A stretch of 64,000 bases of DNA from contig NZ_HE997181.1 of NCBI RefSeq assembly GCF_000312425.1, forward strand, positions 1,671,829-1,735,828, read 5' to 3'. The position numbers were made by a program, and so were the translations under genes. This stretch comes from Reyranella massiliensis 521. GTDB taxonomy: Bacteria > Pseudomonadota > Alphaproteobacteria > Reyranellales > Reyranellaceae. The notes under the pieces are model-generated. The model was not told the origin of the DNA. It ran no database searches and saw nothing but the letters and a program-made list of their open reading frames with translations. Each line of letters starts with the position of its first letter. The stretch's first letter is position 1. Below are positions 41,531 through 53,200 of the stretch, piece by piece.

Positions 41531-41982
41531 CGCTCGCCGTCTCGCGGATCATCAAGGCAAGCCCGCGAGCGCTCTATCGGGCGTTCCTCGATCCGAAGTC
41601 GGTCGCCACGTGGCGGCCGCCGGCAGGCATGACGGCCCGCATCTTCGCCTTCGATGCCCGCGAAGGCGGCGGCTATCGGATGGCGTTCGATTACTCGGCC
41701 GACGACCGTTCCGTGCGTGGCAAGACCTCGGAACATTCCGACGGCTTCGAGGGGCGCTTCGCGAAGCTGGACCCGGACCGTTGCATCGTCGAGGAGATCG
41801 ACTTCGAGTCCGACGATCCCGACTTCAGGGGCACAATGCGCCTGACCACGACCTTCGAGCCCGTCGCCGCCGGAACCAGGGTGACCGTGCTTTGCGAGAA
41901 TGCGCCCGCAGGCATCAAGGACAGCGATCACCGGGTCGGCATCGAATCGAGCCTGGCCAACCTCGCGGCCTTCACGGAGTAG
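41527..41982 (+). CDS. SRPBCC/AHSA1-like domain protein
   Basis: 151-residue helix-grip protein: VSRIIKASPRALYRAFLDPKSVATWRPPAGM at the start, then FEGRFAKLDPDRCIVEEIDFES and MRLTTTFEPVAAGTRVTVLCENAP, and a C-terminal helix (HRVGIESSLANLAAF). These bind hydrophobic small molecules in a central cavity; activity unknown. It is translationally coupled (ATGA) to the amidohydrolase and may use its substrate or product. The 3' end overlaps the convergent acetyltransferase gene by 11 bp. Confidence 0.85.
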   Translation: MTLAVSRIIKASPRALYRAFLDPKSVATWRPPAGMTARIFAFDAREGGGYRMAFDYSADDRSVRGKTSEHSDGFEGRFAKLDPDRCIVEEIDFESDDPDFRGTMRLTTTFEPVAAGTRVTVLCENAPAGIKDSDHRVGIESSLANLAAFTE

Positions 41983-42673
41983 GCAGGCTCGTACTGCCGC
42001 CGCAGAGCGGTCGCTGCATCAGCACCGAGTCGACCCAGCGTCCGAACTTGAAGCCGACGCCATCGAGCGTGCCGATCTGGCGAAACCCCTGGCTGGCATG
42101 CAGGCTGATGGAGCCCGCATTGCCGCTGTCGCCGATGACGGCCAGCATCTGGCGCCAGGGGCCGGCTTCGCAGCGCTTGATCAGCATTGCGAGCAAGGCG
42201 CGGCCGATGCCGTGGCCCGCCAGCCCGTCGCGGACATAGACCGAGTCCTCGATCGTGTGGCGATAGGCGGGACGGGGACGGTAGCTCGACGCGTAGCTGT
42301 AGCCCACGACGCGGCCATCCATCTCGGCCACGAGGTAGGGCAGGTCGAGCTTCAGGACGCTCTCGCGCCGGCCGATCATCTCGGTGACCGTCGGCGCAGT
42401 CTCCTCGAAGCTCGCCAGCCCATGCCGCACATGGTGGGCATAGATCTCCTGGACAAAGGTCATGTCGGCTTCACGTGCATCGCGCACGACCACCGCCGTT
42501 TTCATCATCGGGCCTCCCGAAAGCACCTGCTGCCGCGTGAGGCCGATATCGGCCAGCAGGCGGTCGTCGAGATTTCTGAGCGCCGCCCGCTGCCGGGTGC
42601 GCGACCAGGGTGAACCGCCGATGAAACGAGCGATCTCCACGATGACATCTCCAAGTGAACAGCTACGCGACAT
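41972..42673 (-). CDS. DUF1127 segment fused in frame to a GNAT acetyltransferase
   Basis: 233 residues if started at 42673. Residues ~15-50 read as a DUF1127 motif (RAALRNLDDRLLADIGLTRQQV), normally a free-standing protein of 45-90 residues that can bind RNA. Without an intervening stop it continues into a GNAT N-acetyltransferase: VVVRDAREADMTFVQEIYAHHV, ASSYRPRPAYRHTIEDSVYVRDGLAGHGIGRALLAMLI (acetyl-CoA loop) and LHASQGFRQIGTLDGVGFKFGRW, close to phosphinothricin-type acetyltransferases. GGGAGG lies 4 nt before an internal ATG at 42508, so a 178-residue acetyltransferase alone is probably also made. Confidence 0.8.
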   Translation of the reverse strand: MSRSCSLGDVIVEIARFIGGSPWSRTRQRAALRNLDDRLLADIGLTRQQVLSGGPMMKTAVVVRDAREADMTFVQEIYAHHVRHGLASFEETAPTVTEMIGRRESVLKLDLPYLVAEMDGRVVGYSYASSYRPRPAYRHTIEDSVYVRDGLAGHGIGRALLAMLIKRCEAGPWRQMLAVIGDSGNAGSISLHASQGFRQIGTLDGVGFKFGRWVDSVLMQRPLCGGSTSLPTP

Positions 42674-42719
42674 GGGCGCAATCTGCTGCTGCCGGTGACA
42701 TAAGGGAAATCTTGTCATT

Positions 42720-42734
42720 TTATGCGATCCATAA
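42720..42734. promoter_or_regulatory. Candidate LysR-type binding site
   Basis: TTATG-CGATC-CATAA, a perfect 5-bp dyad containing T-N11-A, the core pattern of LysR-family sites. It lies 12 bp before the LysR gene start and 46 bp before the divergent DUF1127-GNAT start, the usual place for autoregulation with control of the divergent gene. Confidence 0.5.
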
Positions 42735-42746
42735 GAGAATTTTTGG

Positions 42747-43640
42747 ATGCGCGGTCTCAATCTCGACCATGTCCGGGCCTTCACCGAAGTGGCGCGACTC
42801 GGCACATTCTCGGCGGCGGCCGAACAGCTCAACCTGACGCAGCCCGCGATCAGCCAGCAGATCGCCCAACTCGAGAAGCGGCTCGGCGTGACGCTGGTCG
42901 AACGACTGGGGCGCCGCGCCACGCCGACAGCGGCCGGCTTCGAACTGCTCGACCATGCCGCGCGCATCGACGGCGCGGTGACGGCCGCGCTGGAGCAGCT
43001 CGCGCACTACAAGAGCGGCGAGGTTGGCCGTGTGCGTCTGGGGACGGGCGCCACGGCGGCGATCTTCCGCCTGCCGCAGATGCTGCGCCGCCTGCGCCAG
43101 CGCCTGCCGTCGCTCGAAATCACCATCGCCACGGGCAACACCTCCGATATCGTGAAGGCCGTGCAGGACAATGCGCTCGACGTTGCTCTGGTCACGCTGC
43201 CGGCCGGCGGCCGCAATCTCGAGGTGACGCCGGTGCTGGACGACGAGTTCGTCGCAGTGACCTCGCGCGAGGGCGTGAAGCTGCCGGCGCGCGTCACGCC
43301 CGAAGTGATGGCGCGTTTGCCGGTGATCATGTTCGAGCCGGGCGGCCAGACGCGACTGGTGACCGATCAATGGTTCTTTCAGGGTGGCGTCGAACTCCGG
43401 CCCAGCATGTCGCTGGGCAGCGTGGAGGCGATCAAGCGGCTGGTCGGCGTAGGGCTGGGCTGTGCGATCTTGCCGGCCGTGGCGTTGCGAGAGCCAGGCG
43501 ATCGCGCGCGCCTCGTGGTGCGCCGCCTGACGCCCAGGCTCTATCGCAAGCTCGCCATCGTAGTCCGTCGCGACAAGGTCCTGCAGCGGGGATTGCGCGA
43601 GACGGTGAAGGCCCTGCACGAGCTGGCCGAAAAATCCTGA
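42747..43640 (+). CDS. LysR-family transcriptional regulator
   Basis: 297 residues. The N-terminal winged helix is [58 protein letters not shown]; the effector-binding domain includes VRLGTGATAAIFRLPQMLRRL, VALVTLPAGG and SVEAIKRLVGVGLGCAILPAVAL. It is divergent from the DUF1127-GNAT gene and probably controls it. The effector is unknown. The 110 bp to the following protease gene contain no recognised feature. Confidence 0.92.
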   Translation: MRGLNLDHVRAFTEVARLGTFSAAAEQLNLTQPAISQQIAQLEKRLGVTLVERLGRRATPTAAGFELLDHAARIDGAVTAALEQLAHYKSGEVGRVRLGTGATAAIFRLPQMLRRLRQRLPSLEITIATGNTSDIVKAVQDNALDVALVTLPAGGRNLEVTPVLDDEFVAVTSREGVKLPARVTPEVMARLPVIMFEPGGQTRLVTDQWFFQGGVELRPSMSLGSVEAIKRLVGVGLGCAILPAVALREPGDRARLVVRRLTPRLYRKLAIVVRRDKVLQRGLRETVKALHELAEKS

Positions 43641-43750
43641 GCGGACGTTTCGGTCCAAGCCTCAGTGAGACTGCACGATGTTGGCGATGACGGAGAGATC
43701 GACCCTACGATAAGGAAAGCGACGCGTTCCTCGGAGTAGGTGAGTCACCC

Positions 43751-46696
43751 ATGGCCAATGTCGTCATTGCCAATTCGACGTTCCTCGACATGACCAGCCA
43801 CGGGATGACGACGGCGACCAGCGTCGCCGAAGCCTACGGCCTCACCGGCACACCCATCCCGACCACCGCCACGATCAATGTTGCGCTGGTCCTGGAGCGG
43901 GCCAACGACCCGACGGCGCTTCTCAACAGCGACTGGGGCACACGCCAGCAACAGTTCGAGCAGCTCGACAACGACAGCGCCCTGTGGTCGACCTATGGCG
44001 CTGCGACGGAGAACTACACCGCCGTCACAAATGCCTTGAACGACATGGGCATCCCCATCGTGGGCGATGCCAGCGGTACTGGCGGCTACATCACGTCGCA
44101 AGACTCGCGCACGATCTGGGTCTCGCTCACGCCCGAGAACTTCCAGACCCTGTTCGGCACGACGGGCTATCAGACGGCCTCTCTCGAACAAGGCGGCATG
44201 TTCTACTGGGAGGGTCACCTCTCGCTGCCGGAGGGCATGGACGTCGCGGGCCTGTGGTTCGATGCACCGCCGGTCTGGGGAACGGAGCCGGGGACCTCGA
44301 ACCTTGCCGGAGAGGCGTCGGTGTCGCCGCCGAAGGGCGCGCTCAGCATCGGCAACTCGCTGTCGAACAATCCGTCGACGCAGTATCCCAACGAAATCGC
44401 CGAGAATTTCTACAACTTCCCGCTGACGGGGAAGGATGTGCCGACGGCCACCGTCGGGCTGGTCGAACCGGGCATTGGCGGCGCGTTGCCACCGGGATCC
44501 GACTACACCCTTCAGGAAGGGCTGAACTCGTACCTTCGGAGCGCCGGCATCGACAAGGACGGCGAGTTCTACGTCGTCGCGAAGAACGGCGAGAGGTACA
44601 GCTGGGGCGATCCCGATGTTTCAAATCCCGGCGAACGGTCTCTCGACCTCGGCGTCGTCGCCGCCATCAATCCCTACGGCAAGGTCGGTCTCTATGCCGG
44701 ATCTGGCTTTGCACCCGAGGGGGGCGCCTACGCGAACTCATATACCGCCTATCAATCGTCGTTCTGGGATCAGACCAACAATCCGGCAGCGGTCTCCTCG
44801 TCCTTCAGTATCATTTCGCAGTCGGCACCGGACTCGCCCTTCGCATTCGCGGTCCGGGAACTTTTCGTGGACGCGGCTCTGCGCAACGTCTCGACCTTCA
44901 TTGCCAACAACGACTGGGGGTCGAGCTACAGTTTCTCCAACGGCCTCGCCAACCAGAACGCCAACCTGAGTTCGCCTTACGCTGTTCTCGTCGGCGGCAC
45001 CTCCATCACCACGGTTGCCGCAGCGCCACACGATCCGACGGTCGCGCACGAGCCGTCTCCGTCGCAGTCGGTCTATGGCCAGGCGATGGCTGGGCACATG
45101 TCGATGCTGTGGCGGCTGATCGAAGGCGGCCTCACGCAGTTGCCGAGCGGCGTTTCCGGAACCGACGCGACGCAGACGACCTTGCTTGAATCGGTGTGGA
45201 ACAGCTACGTCATCGGCAACAACAACGTCATCGGGCCGGAGGGCGGTCTGGAGGCCGCTGCCGGAAGCGACGGCGGCGTGGATACGACGCAGCCGACGCC
45301 CTGGTATCAGACGGCCTTCGGCCTCACGCCGACCTCGGCCAATCCGGGAGGCGGCACCGGCCGCGGGGCGCCGGACGTCGCCGCGAATGCCGGCGGCAAC
45401 ATGTTCTATCTCGCGCCCGGCGATACCATGCAGCCCGGCGACATCTGGGAAGATCTGGGGACCAGCGCCGCCACGCCGCTCTGGGCGTCGCTGGCGGCGC
45501 AGATCACCACAATCTTCGGCGATCAGGGCCTGCCCAGCCTCGGCTACATGAACGACCTGCTTTACACCGCGGCCGCGATAGCTCCCGCGTCGTTCAACGA
45601 CATCACCTTCGGCAACAACGTCACATCGTACTACTACGACAACGATGGCCAGTATTCGAGCGGCGGCTGGCCTGTCACCTTGACAGGCTTCGGCTATTCG
45701 GCGGCGCCGGGCTACGATCTGACGACGGGGCTCGGGACGCCGAACGGGACGTTGCTGGCGCGCGCACTCACGACGATCGCTCACGAGCAGTACACCTACG
45801 GCTCGACGCCCGACGTGCTCGACCAGACCGGGGCCGGTGGCTGGACGACACCCGTCAGCGAGTCGCTGCTCGTCCAATCGATGTCGAGCAGGAATGCCGC
45901 CATCGACGTGACGGCCGGCGAGCACAGCCTGACCTTCGGCAGCGGCGTTTCGTCGGCCTTCGCCTGGACGAGCCAGCTCGCGCAGCAGTCGCTGCAGGCC
46001 GATTTCGATCCGCAGCTCGTTCGCCTGTTCGACAAGCAGACGCATGGCTGGGTAGGGCAGTCGTCGGCTGCGGCCGACGGCAGCTTGTCCGTGGAGATCA
46101 ACGGCACCTCGACCACCACGCCGCGCGGAACGCTGACCAACGATTTCGGCTTCGTCGACTTCGTTGCCAACGACGGCAACACCGTCGTTCGAGTCGCCTC
46201 TGCCGTGGCCGTTGCGGAGACTGTCGGCAACGCCAGCGACCAACAGGCCGTGGTGCGTATCCGCCAGAACGGCGAGGATTCGCTCTCTCTGACTTTCTAT
46301 CGCGTCGACGACCATAACGGCACCATCGGCGGCCTTCGGCCGGGAGAGGCAGGCTATGCCGAGGCTGCCCTGGGACGGGCCTACACGACGAGCACGGGCG
46401 GAACGTCGATCGCCGGGCCGGGCTATGGCAATTACGGTCAAGCGATGCTGACGAATGTCGATGCAGGCAACATCATCGCCATGCACCTCGTGAACGACAC
46501 GTCGGGAGAGTCGTTCTGGGCGTTCTCGGAGGCCAACGAAGCCAATGCCAGCGGCGGCCATGTCGGCCACCTTTGGAACTACGGCGTCAACACCTGGGGC
46601 TGGGAAGACACCTACGGCGGCGGCGACCGCGACTACAACGACCTGGTGGTCCAGCTCGACTTCACCAGTGCGTCAGGGAACGGCTGGCTGGTCTGA
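43751..46696 (+). CDS. Sedolisin (S53) serine-carboxyl protease with C-terminal DUF4114
   Basis: 981 residues. A pro-kumamolisin-like region (~1-200, with WVSLTPENFQTLFGTTGYQT) precedes the S53 domain. Catalytic residues are E295 and D299 in GERSLDLGVV, D388 in FIANNDWGSS (oxyanion) and S572 in LGTSAATPLWASL. The calcium-site region NDITFGNN...GYDLTTGLGTPNG ends the domain near 680. A beta-sandwich linker and a DUF4114 module (HLWNYGVNTWGWEDTYGGGDRDYNDLVVQ) follow. No N-terminal signal peptide is visible; DUF4114 and the hydrophobic C-terminus GWLV are common in type I secreted proteins. An acid-active secreted protease is likely. Confidence 0.9.
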   Translation: MANVVIANSTFLDMTSHGMTTATSVAEAYGLTGTPIPTTATINVALVLERANDPTALLNSDWGTRQQQFEQLDNDSALWSTYGAATENYTAVTNALNDMGIPIVGDASGTGGYITSQDSRTIWVSLTPENFQTLFGTTGYQTASLEQGGMFYWEGHLSLPEGMDVAGLWFDAPPVWGTEPGTSNLAGEASVSPPKGALSIGNSLSNNPSTQYPNEIAENFYNFPLTGKDVPTATVGLVEPGIGGALPPGSDYTLQEGLNSYLRSAGIDKDGEFYVVAKNGERYSWGDPDVSNPGERSLDLGVVAAINPYGKVGLYAGSGFAPEGGAYANSYTAYQSSFWDQTNNPAAVSSSFSIISQSAPDSPFAFAVRELFVDAALRNVSTFIANNDWGSSYSFSNGLANQNANLSSPYAVLVGGTSITTVAAAPHDPTVAHEPSPSQSVYGQAMAGHMSMLWRLIEGGLTQLPSGVSGTDATQTTLLESVWNSYVIGNNNVIGPEGGLEAAAGSDGGVDTTQPTPWYQTAFGLTPTSANPGGGTGRGAPDVAANAGGNMFYLAPGDTMQPGDIWEDLGTSAATPLWASLAAQITTIFGDQGLPSLGYMNDLLYTAAAIAPASFNDITFGNNVTSYYYDNDGQYSSGGWPVTLTGFGYSAAPGYDLTTGLGTPNGTLLARALTTIAHEQYTYGSTPDVLDQTGAGGWTTPVSESLLVQSMSSRNAAIDVTAGEHSLTFGSGVSSAFAWTSQLAQQSLQADFDPQLVRLFDKQTHGWVGQSSAAADGSLSVEINGTSTTTPRGTLTNDFGFVDFVANDGNTVVRVASAVAVAETVGNASDQQAVVRIRQNGEDSLSLTFYRVDDHNGTIGGLRPGEAGYAEAALGRAYTTSTGGTSIAGPGYGNYGQAMLTNVDAGNIIAMHLVNDTSGESFWAFSEANEANASGGHVGHLWNYGVNTWGWEDTYGGGDRDYNDLVVQLDFTSASGNGWLV

Positions 46697-46708
46697 TCGG
46701 GGCGCACA

Positions 46709-47169
<461 letters not shown>

Positions 47170-47173
<4 letters not shown>

Positions 47174-50127
47174 CGTTCGCTTCCTTTGCCTTCCTTGCGG
47201 GGTACCCAGCCGGCGGCGCGGGCTGGTGCCTCGACGATACGCTCGTATATAGCACGCACGGAGTCGGCTTCGCGGCCGATCCGTATCTGCAGGTCGCCGA
47301 GGTCGGTCGCGCCTTCGGTTGCCGCGATCAGGCGCCGCTGGCCCTCGGGCGCTTTCGTTTCGTCGAACGCGGCTTCGTCGCCGTTCAGGGTGAGCCGCAA
47401 TAGGCTCTGCACGTCCGACAGCAGGGTGCGCGTGGCGCACAAACGCTCGGCATCCTCAGCAGCGATGAGGCCGGCGGCCGCCATGCGCTGCAGCATCTCG
47501 GCGGGATGCGGATCGAGGATGTCGGGACGCTCCGGAGCGTGATGCAGCGCCAGGTACTGCGCCACGAAGTCGATGTCGAACAGGCCGCCGCGCAGATGCT
47601 TGAAGTCCCAGGTGCTCTTGGGCGGCGCGTGCTGGGCGATGCGGTCGCGCATGTCGGCCACGTCGCGCACGAGCGTCGCGGGATCGCGCGTCCGGCAGAG
47701 GGTTGCCCTCACGATCTCGGTGAGCCGTCCGACTAGCGCCGTCGGGCCATGGATCACGCGCATCCTCGTCAGCGCCATGTGTTCCCAGGTCCAGGCGGAC
47801 TGCGCGTGATAGGTCTCGAAGCCTTCCAGCGAATTGGCGAGCGGCCCGGCGCGACCCGACGGGCGCAGCCGCATGTCTACCTCGTAGAGCGCGCCTTCGT
47901 TGGTATGGGCGGTGAGCGCCGTCACGATCTTCTGGCTGAGCCGTGTGTAGTATTGGATGGGCGACAGCGGCTGGGCACCGTCCGACACTTCCATGCCATC
48001 GGGAATGTCGTAGACGAAAATCAGGTCGAGGTCGGAGGTCGCCGACATTTCGCGGCTGCCGAGCTTGCCCAGGCCCAGCACGGCCAGCCGCTGGCCCTGG
48101 AAGCCGCCATGGGTGTCGGCGAAGCGTTGCTCGACCCGGTCGCAGAGCGCCGAGATCGAGGCGGCGGCGATGTCGGAGTAGGCGAAGCCTGCTTCGGCGG
48201 GTTTCACGATGCGCTTGAGCTGCTGGACGCCTACCTGGAAGCGGCGGTCGTTGGTCCAGCGCCGCGCGAGATCGAGAATGTCCTGCTCGTGATCGACGCG
48301 CGCCAGTATCGCGCCGAGCTCCGCAGTCATTTCCGCCGCCGGCGGCAAGGGCCGGTAGAAATCCGGCGAGAGCACGGAATCGAGGAGGAGGGCGCGTCGC
48401 GAAAGGTGGGCGGCGAGGCCGGGTGCGCTGCCCATGATGGTCGCCAGCAGTTCGAGCAACGCCGGGTTGGCCTTGAACAGCGAGAAGAGCTGCACGCCCG
48501 CCGGCAGGTTGCCGAGGAAGAGGTCGAAGTTCAGCAACGCCTGGTCGGGCGACGCGGTCTCGCCCAGGGATTTCAGCAGGCCCGGCATCAGCTCGGTGAG
48601 CAGTTCGCGGGCGCGGGCGGTCGCCGTCGAACGGTAGCGGCCGTGATGCCAGCGCCGCACGATCGCCGCCGCGGCGGAGGCGTCGCGGAAGCCCAGTCCC
48701 TTCAGGGTCTCGAGCGTGCCGGGGTCGTCGTCCGTGCCGGTGAAGACCAGATTGCCGCCGGGACCGGCCAGGCTCGGTGCTTCCTCGAACAGATGGGCGT
48801 AGTGGCTCTCCACGAGACGCAGTGTATTTAGAAGTTCGGCCTGAAACGTCATCGGGTCGTCGTAGCCCAGGAAGGTCGCGACGGCCGCGATGCCGGCCTC
48901 GTCGGACGGCAGCGAATGGGTCTGGCGGTCGTCGATCATCTGCAGGCGATGCTCGACGCGGCGCAGGAAGCCGTAGGCCTCGATCAGTTCCTCCGTTGCG
49001 CGCGACGTCACATGGCCGGCGGCGGCGAGGGCGCGCAGCGTCTCGCAGGTTCCGCGCAGGCGCAGCGAGGGATTGCGGCCGCCGAAGATGAGCTGCTGGG
49101 TCTGGGCGAAGAACTCGATCTCGCGGATGCCGCCGCGGCCCAGCTTCACGTTGTGACCCAGCACCTTGATCGTGCCGCCGCCGCGATGGGCGTCGATCTG
49201 GCGCTTGATCGAATGGATGTCGTGGATCGCCGCGAAGTCGAGGTGCTTGCGCCAAATATAGGGTGTCATGTCCTTGAGGAAGGCCGCGCCGACCGCGCGA
49301 TTTCCGGCCACCGGATGCGCCTTGATCATGGCCGCGCGTTCCCAGTTCTGGCCGACGCTCTCGTAGTAGAGTTCCGCCGCCTGCACCGACATGGCGAGCG
49401 GCGTCGATCCGGGATCGGGGCGCAGCCGGAGGTCGGTGCGGAAGATGTAGCCGTCGGCCGACGCTTCCGACATGAGCTGCACCAGGAGCCGGGCGCCGCG
49501 CACGAAATGGCGGGAGAGCTGCTCGTTCTCGGCCACCGCCGGCGCGTCGCGGTCGTAGAGCAGGATCAGGTCGATGTCGCTCGAATAGTTGAGTTCGCCG
49601 GCGCCGAGTTTCCCCATGCCGAGCACCGTGAAGGCGGCGGCCTGCGGATCGTTGCCGATGCCCAGCTGCCCGTCGCGGGCAAGCTGCAGGAGAATGGAAT
49701 CGGTGAGGGCGTCCAGGCAGCCCGAGGCGAAGGAACTGAGCGCGCCGGTTACGCGGTCGAGCGGCCACTCCCCGGCGATATCGGCCACGGCCACGGTCAG
49801 CGCCACGCGCCGCTTCAGCCGCCGCAGGGTGGCCGCGATCGCCTCGGGCGTGGCCCCCGATCGTGCCTCGTCGTGAGTTGCGGCAAGTTGGGCCATCAGC
49901 CCGGCAAACGCCGCATCCGGCCCATGGCGCCACAGATCGGTCATAAAATCGGGGTTCTGTAGCGCCGTCTCCGTCAGATACGGACTGTTACCGAACAGTG
50001 CGTCGAGCAGGGCGACGCCGGTTGCGTCGTCGGGCGGTGCGGTGCGCTCTTTCCAGCGCGTCCACGCCACGCTCTGCCGTTCGGAATCGTGCGGTCGCGG
50101 CAGGCGGGTCATCGAAAACCAAGACAT
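47170..50127 (-). CDS. glnE: Bifunctional glutamine synthetase adenylyltransferase/adenylyl-removing enzyme
   Basis: 985-residue controller of glutamine synthetase. Two nucleotidyltransferase modules are visible: the N-terminal de-adenylylating one (VLGMGKLGAGELNYSSDIDLILLYD) and the C-terminal adenylylating one (VLGLGKLGSREMSATSDLDLIFVYD). Each is followed by a GlnD-PII-type helical region (RGGIREIEFFAQTQQLIFGG and LRGGLFDIDFVAQYLALHH). Length is typical. Starts at 50127 or 50112 lack a clear ribosome-binding site. It is divergent from the YhdP-like gene and followed by bcp in an overlapping arrangement. Confidence 0.95.
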
Positions 50128-50214
50128 TCAATACGTCGACAGTTAAATTGTTCTTGTCCGTTGGCACGCTCGCCCAAGCGAGTCACCATCGTCAAGAACC
50201 GGAAAGAGTCGGTT

Positions 50215-53200
50215 TTGGTCAAGCGAACCTATCGGGTCTGTGTCCGTGTCGTGGCCGGTGTCGTCCTGACACTCGCCGCGCTGGTCATCGTGGCGGCAAT
50301 CCGCCTGTCGGCCGGTCCGGTCGATCTCGACTTCCTGAAGCCCCAGATCACGCGCCTGATCGACGCGCCCGGCAACGACATCCGCCCCCAGTTCGACCGT
50401 CTCGCCTTCGAATGGACGGCCCTCAACCAGCCGATGCGGCTGGCCTTCCAGGGGCTGCGCTTCACCAACGACCAGAATCAGGTCATCGCCTCGGCGCCCG
50501 ACGCGGCCCTGACCTTCGAGCCTCGCTCGGTCTTCCAGGGAATCTTCCTGCCGACGGCGGTCGTGGTCGAGCGGCCGGTCATCGAGGCCGACATCGCCCG
50601 CGACGGCGGGGTCTTCAAACGCATCTTCACGTCCGAGACCGGCGGCGCGCAGGGCGAGGCGGTGTCGATCCTGATCGACCAGCTCCTGGCCGAACCGAAC
50701 TACAAATCGCTGATGGGCCAGCTCGACTCGGTGAAGGTGCAGCAGGCCACCGTCACTTTGCGAGACCTGAAGTCGGGTCTTGTCTGGGTGGCGCCGGGCG
50801 CGAATGCCGAGCTGAGACGCGATGCCGCCGGCGTGTCGATCAAGGCCAATGCGCGTTTCACAGGGCATGGCGATCCGGTCGATACCTCGTTCTCGGGCGT
50901 TTATACGCGAGATCGCAGCCGCATTCTTGTCGATGCCAGGATCGATGGCTTCAAGCCCTGGGTGTTCGCCGATCTGTCGCCCGATCTCGTTCTGTTGCGC
51001 GGTGTCGACGTCAAGTTGTCGGGCCACATGCAGATCGAAGCGAGCGGGCAGGGCGAAATCCGGACGGTCGGCGTGGACATTACCGGCGGTGCCGGCAGCG
51101 TCACCCTGCCGGGTATCCTGCAAGCGGCGCACGAGGTGCGCGGCATGAAAGCTCGCTTCTCGGTCGATGCCACCGAACACGTCGCCAAGATCGACAAGGT
51201 CGAAATGGATTTCGGCGCCGCCAGGATCCTCGTCACGGGCAGCGGCACGCGCACCGAGGACAGCCGCACCTTCTCGGGCCGGGCCGAAATCCGGCAGATC
51301 CCGATCGACAAGCTGCGCGACTACTGGCCGCTCGAATTCGCGACGGGTGGACGCGAATGGGCGATGGCGAATCTCAGCAACGGCGCACTCGATATTGCCG
51401 CAGAGTTCGCGCTGAGTTCGCCGGTCGACGATATTTCGGCAATGAAGGTCGACCGGCTGGTCGGCCTGCTGGAGTACGGCGGCATGACCGTGCGCTATAT
51501 GCCGCACATGCCCGAGCTGCAGGACGTCTCGGGCAAGGCGCGTTACGAGAACGGCAGCTTGCGTTTCGACGTGGTGCGGGGCGGGGCCGTTGGCCTGAAG
51601 GTCGTCGATGGTTCCATTGAGCTGACCGGCCTCGACGGCTCAGTGCAGACGGCCGCCTTGCGCTTGCCGATCACGGGTTCTGCTCAGGACGTCATCCGCT
51701 TCCTGGCACGGCCCAAGCTCGGCCTGTCCAAGGACGTTCTTTACGACTATCGCCGGCTGGGCGGCGATGTCGAGATCGACCTGTCCCTGGGCTTCCCGCT
51801 CATCAATGCACTTGCCGTTGCCGATATCGACATCAAGGCCGACGCCACGCTCACGTCGTTCTCGCTCAAGGACGTGCTGGGCGACCTCGATCTCACCGAC
51901 GCCACGGCACGCCTGAAATATGGCGACTCCGAACTCAGCGTCTCAGGGCAGGGCAAGCTCGACGGCAATACCATCGACCTCAACTGGCGCGAGCTGTTCG
52001 CGGCCAAGGCGCCGTTTCGCCGGCGCTACGACGTCAAGGGGACGGTGAACGCCGACATCGTGGGCAAGGCGGGCTTCCCCGCCGTCGATCCCTTCATTAC
52101 CGGCCCGATCGGCACCACGCTCTCCTATCAAGTCGCGACCAACGGCACGAGCGAGGTCGTGGGCCGCTTCGATCTCAAGGGAGCGAAGGTCTTCGTCGAG
52201 CCGCTCGCGTTAACCAAGGTGGCCGGCGCCGAGGGGCTGGCCAACCTGACTCTGAAGCTCGCGCCCGGCGGCAAGCTCGCGACGGCGGACTTCGAAGGCC
52301 GCGGTGCCGGTCTGCAGGCGAAGGGCCAGGCGCGTTTCGGTCCCGACAATCTGCTTCAGCAGATTACGGTGCAGCAGGCGAAGCTCGGCAGGTCGGACGT
52401 ATCGTTCGACTGGAAGCGCGTCCCTGCCGGCGTCGAGATGTCGGTGAAGGGCCAGTCGCTGGAGCTGGCACGCGTGCAGGAAATGCTGCGGGCCCGCAAC
52501 GAGATCGCCAAGCGGGAACCCAAGGGGCCGGCTGCCGACGCCCGCAACAGCACGAAGATGACGCTTCAGATTCAGGACGTGATTCTGAAGCATGGGTCGC
52601 TGGGCTACCTCAATGGCCGCTTCGAGATGATGGGCGATCGCGTAACCTTTGCCGATCTCGGCATGGGGGCGGGCAAGGGCTCGACCTTCCGCGTGACGCC
52701 GGGCCAATCCGGCCGCACGCTCTTCCTCTACGTTGCGGACTTCGGGCAGCTACTCTCGCAGGCCGGCTGGATGGACGGCCTGGTCAACGGCTACCTGCAC
52801 ATAGAAGGGAAATTCAACGATCTCTGGGCCGATCCTCCCCTCGACGGCACTTTGAAGATGGGCCCCTACCGCCTGCAGAAAGTGTCGCCGCGACCCGACA
52901 TCGGCACGCTCAATGCCGCCATCGACGGTCTGAACAGTGCCGGCAACGCGCTGCAGCAGTTCGACAGTCTCAGCGCCAACGTTTCCAAGGCGGGCGACCG
53001 CATCCAGGTGCGCAACGGCCGCACCAGCGGTCAATCCATCGGCCTCACGACCCAGGGCATCGTCGATGTCGGCAACGAAACGGCCCAGCTCTACGGCGTG
53101 ATCGTGCCGGCCTTTGCGCTGAACAATCTCCTGTCCAACGTGCCGCTGCTGGGGCCGCTGCTGACCGGCGGCAAGGATGGCGGCATGTTTGCCATCTCGT

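Noticed and set aside
50155..50190. Small CTCGC/GCGAG hairpin before the YhdP-like gene
   Set aside because: Only five base pairs in GC-rich sequence, too likely by chance to report as a feature.
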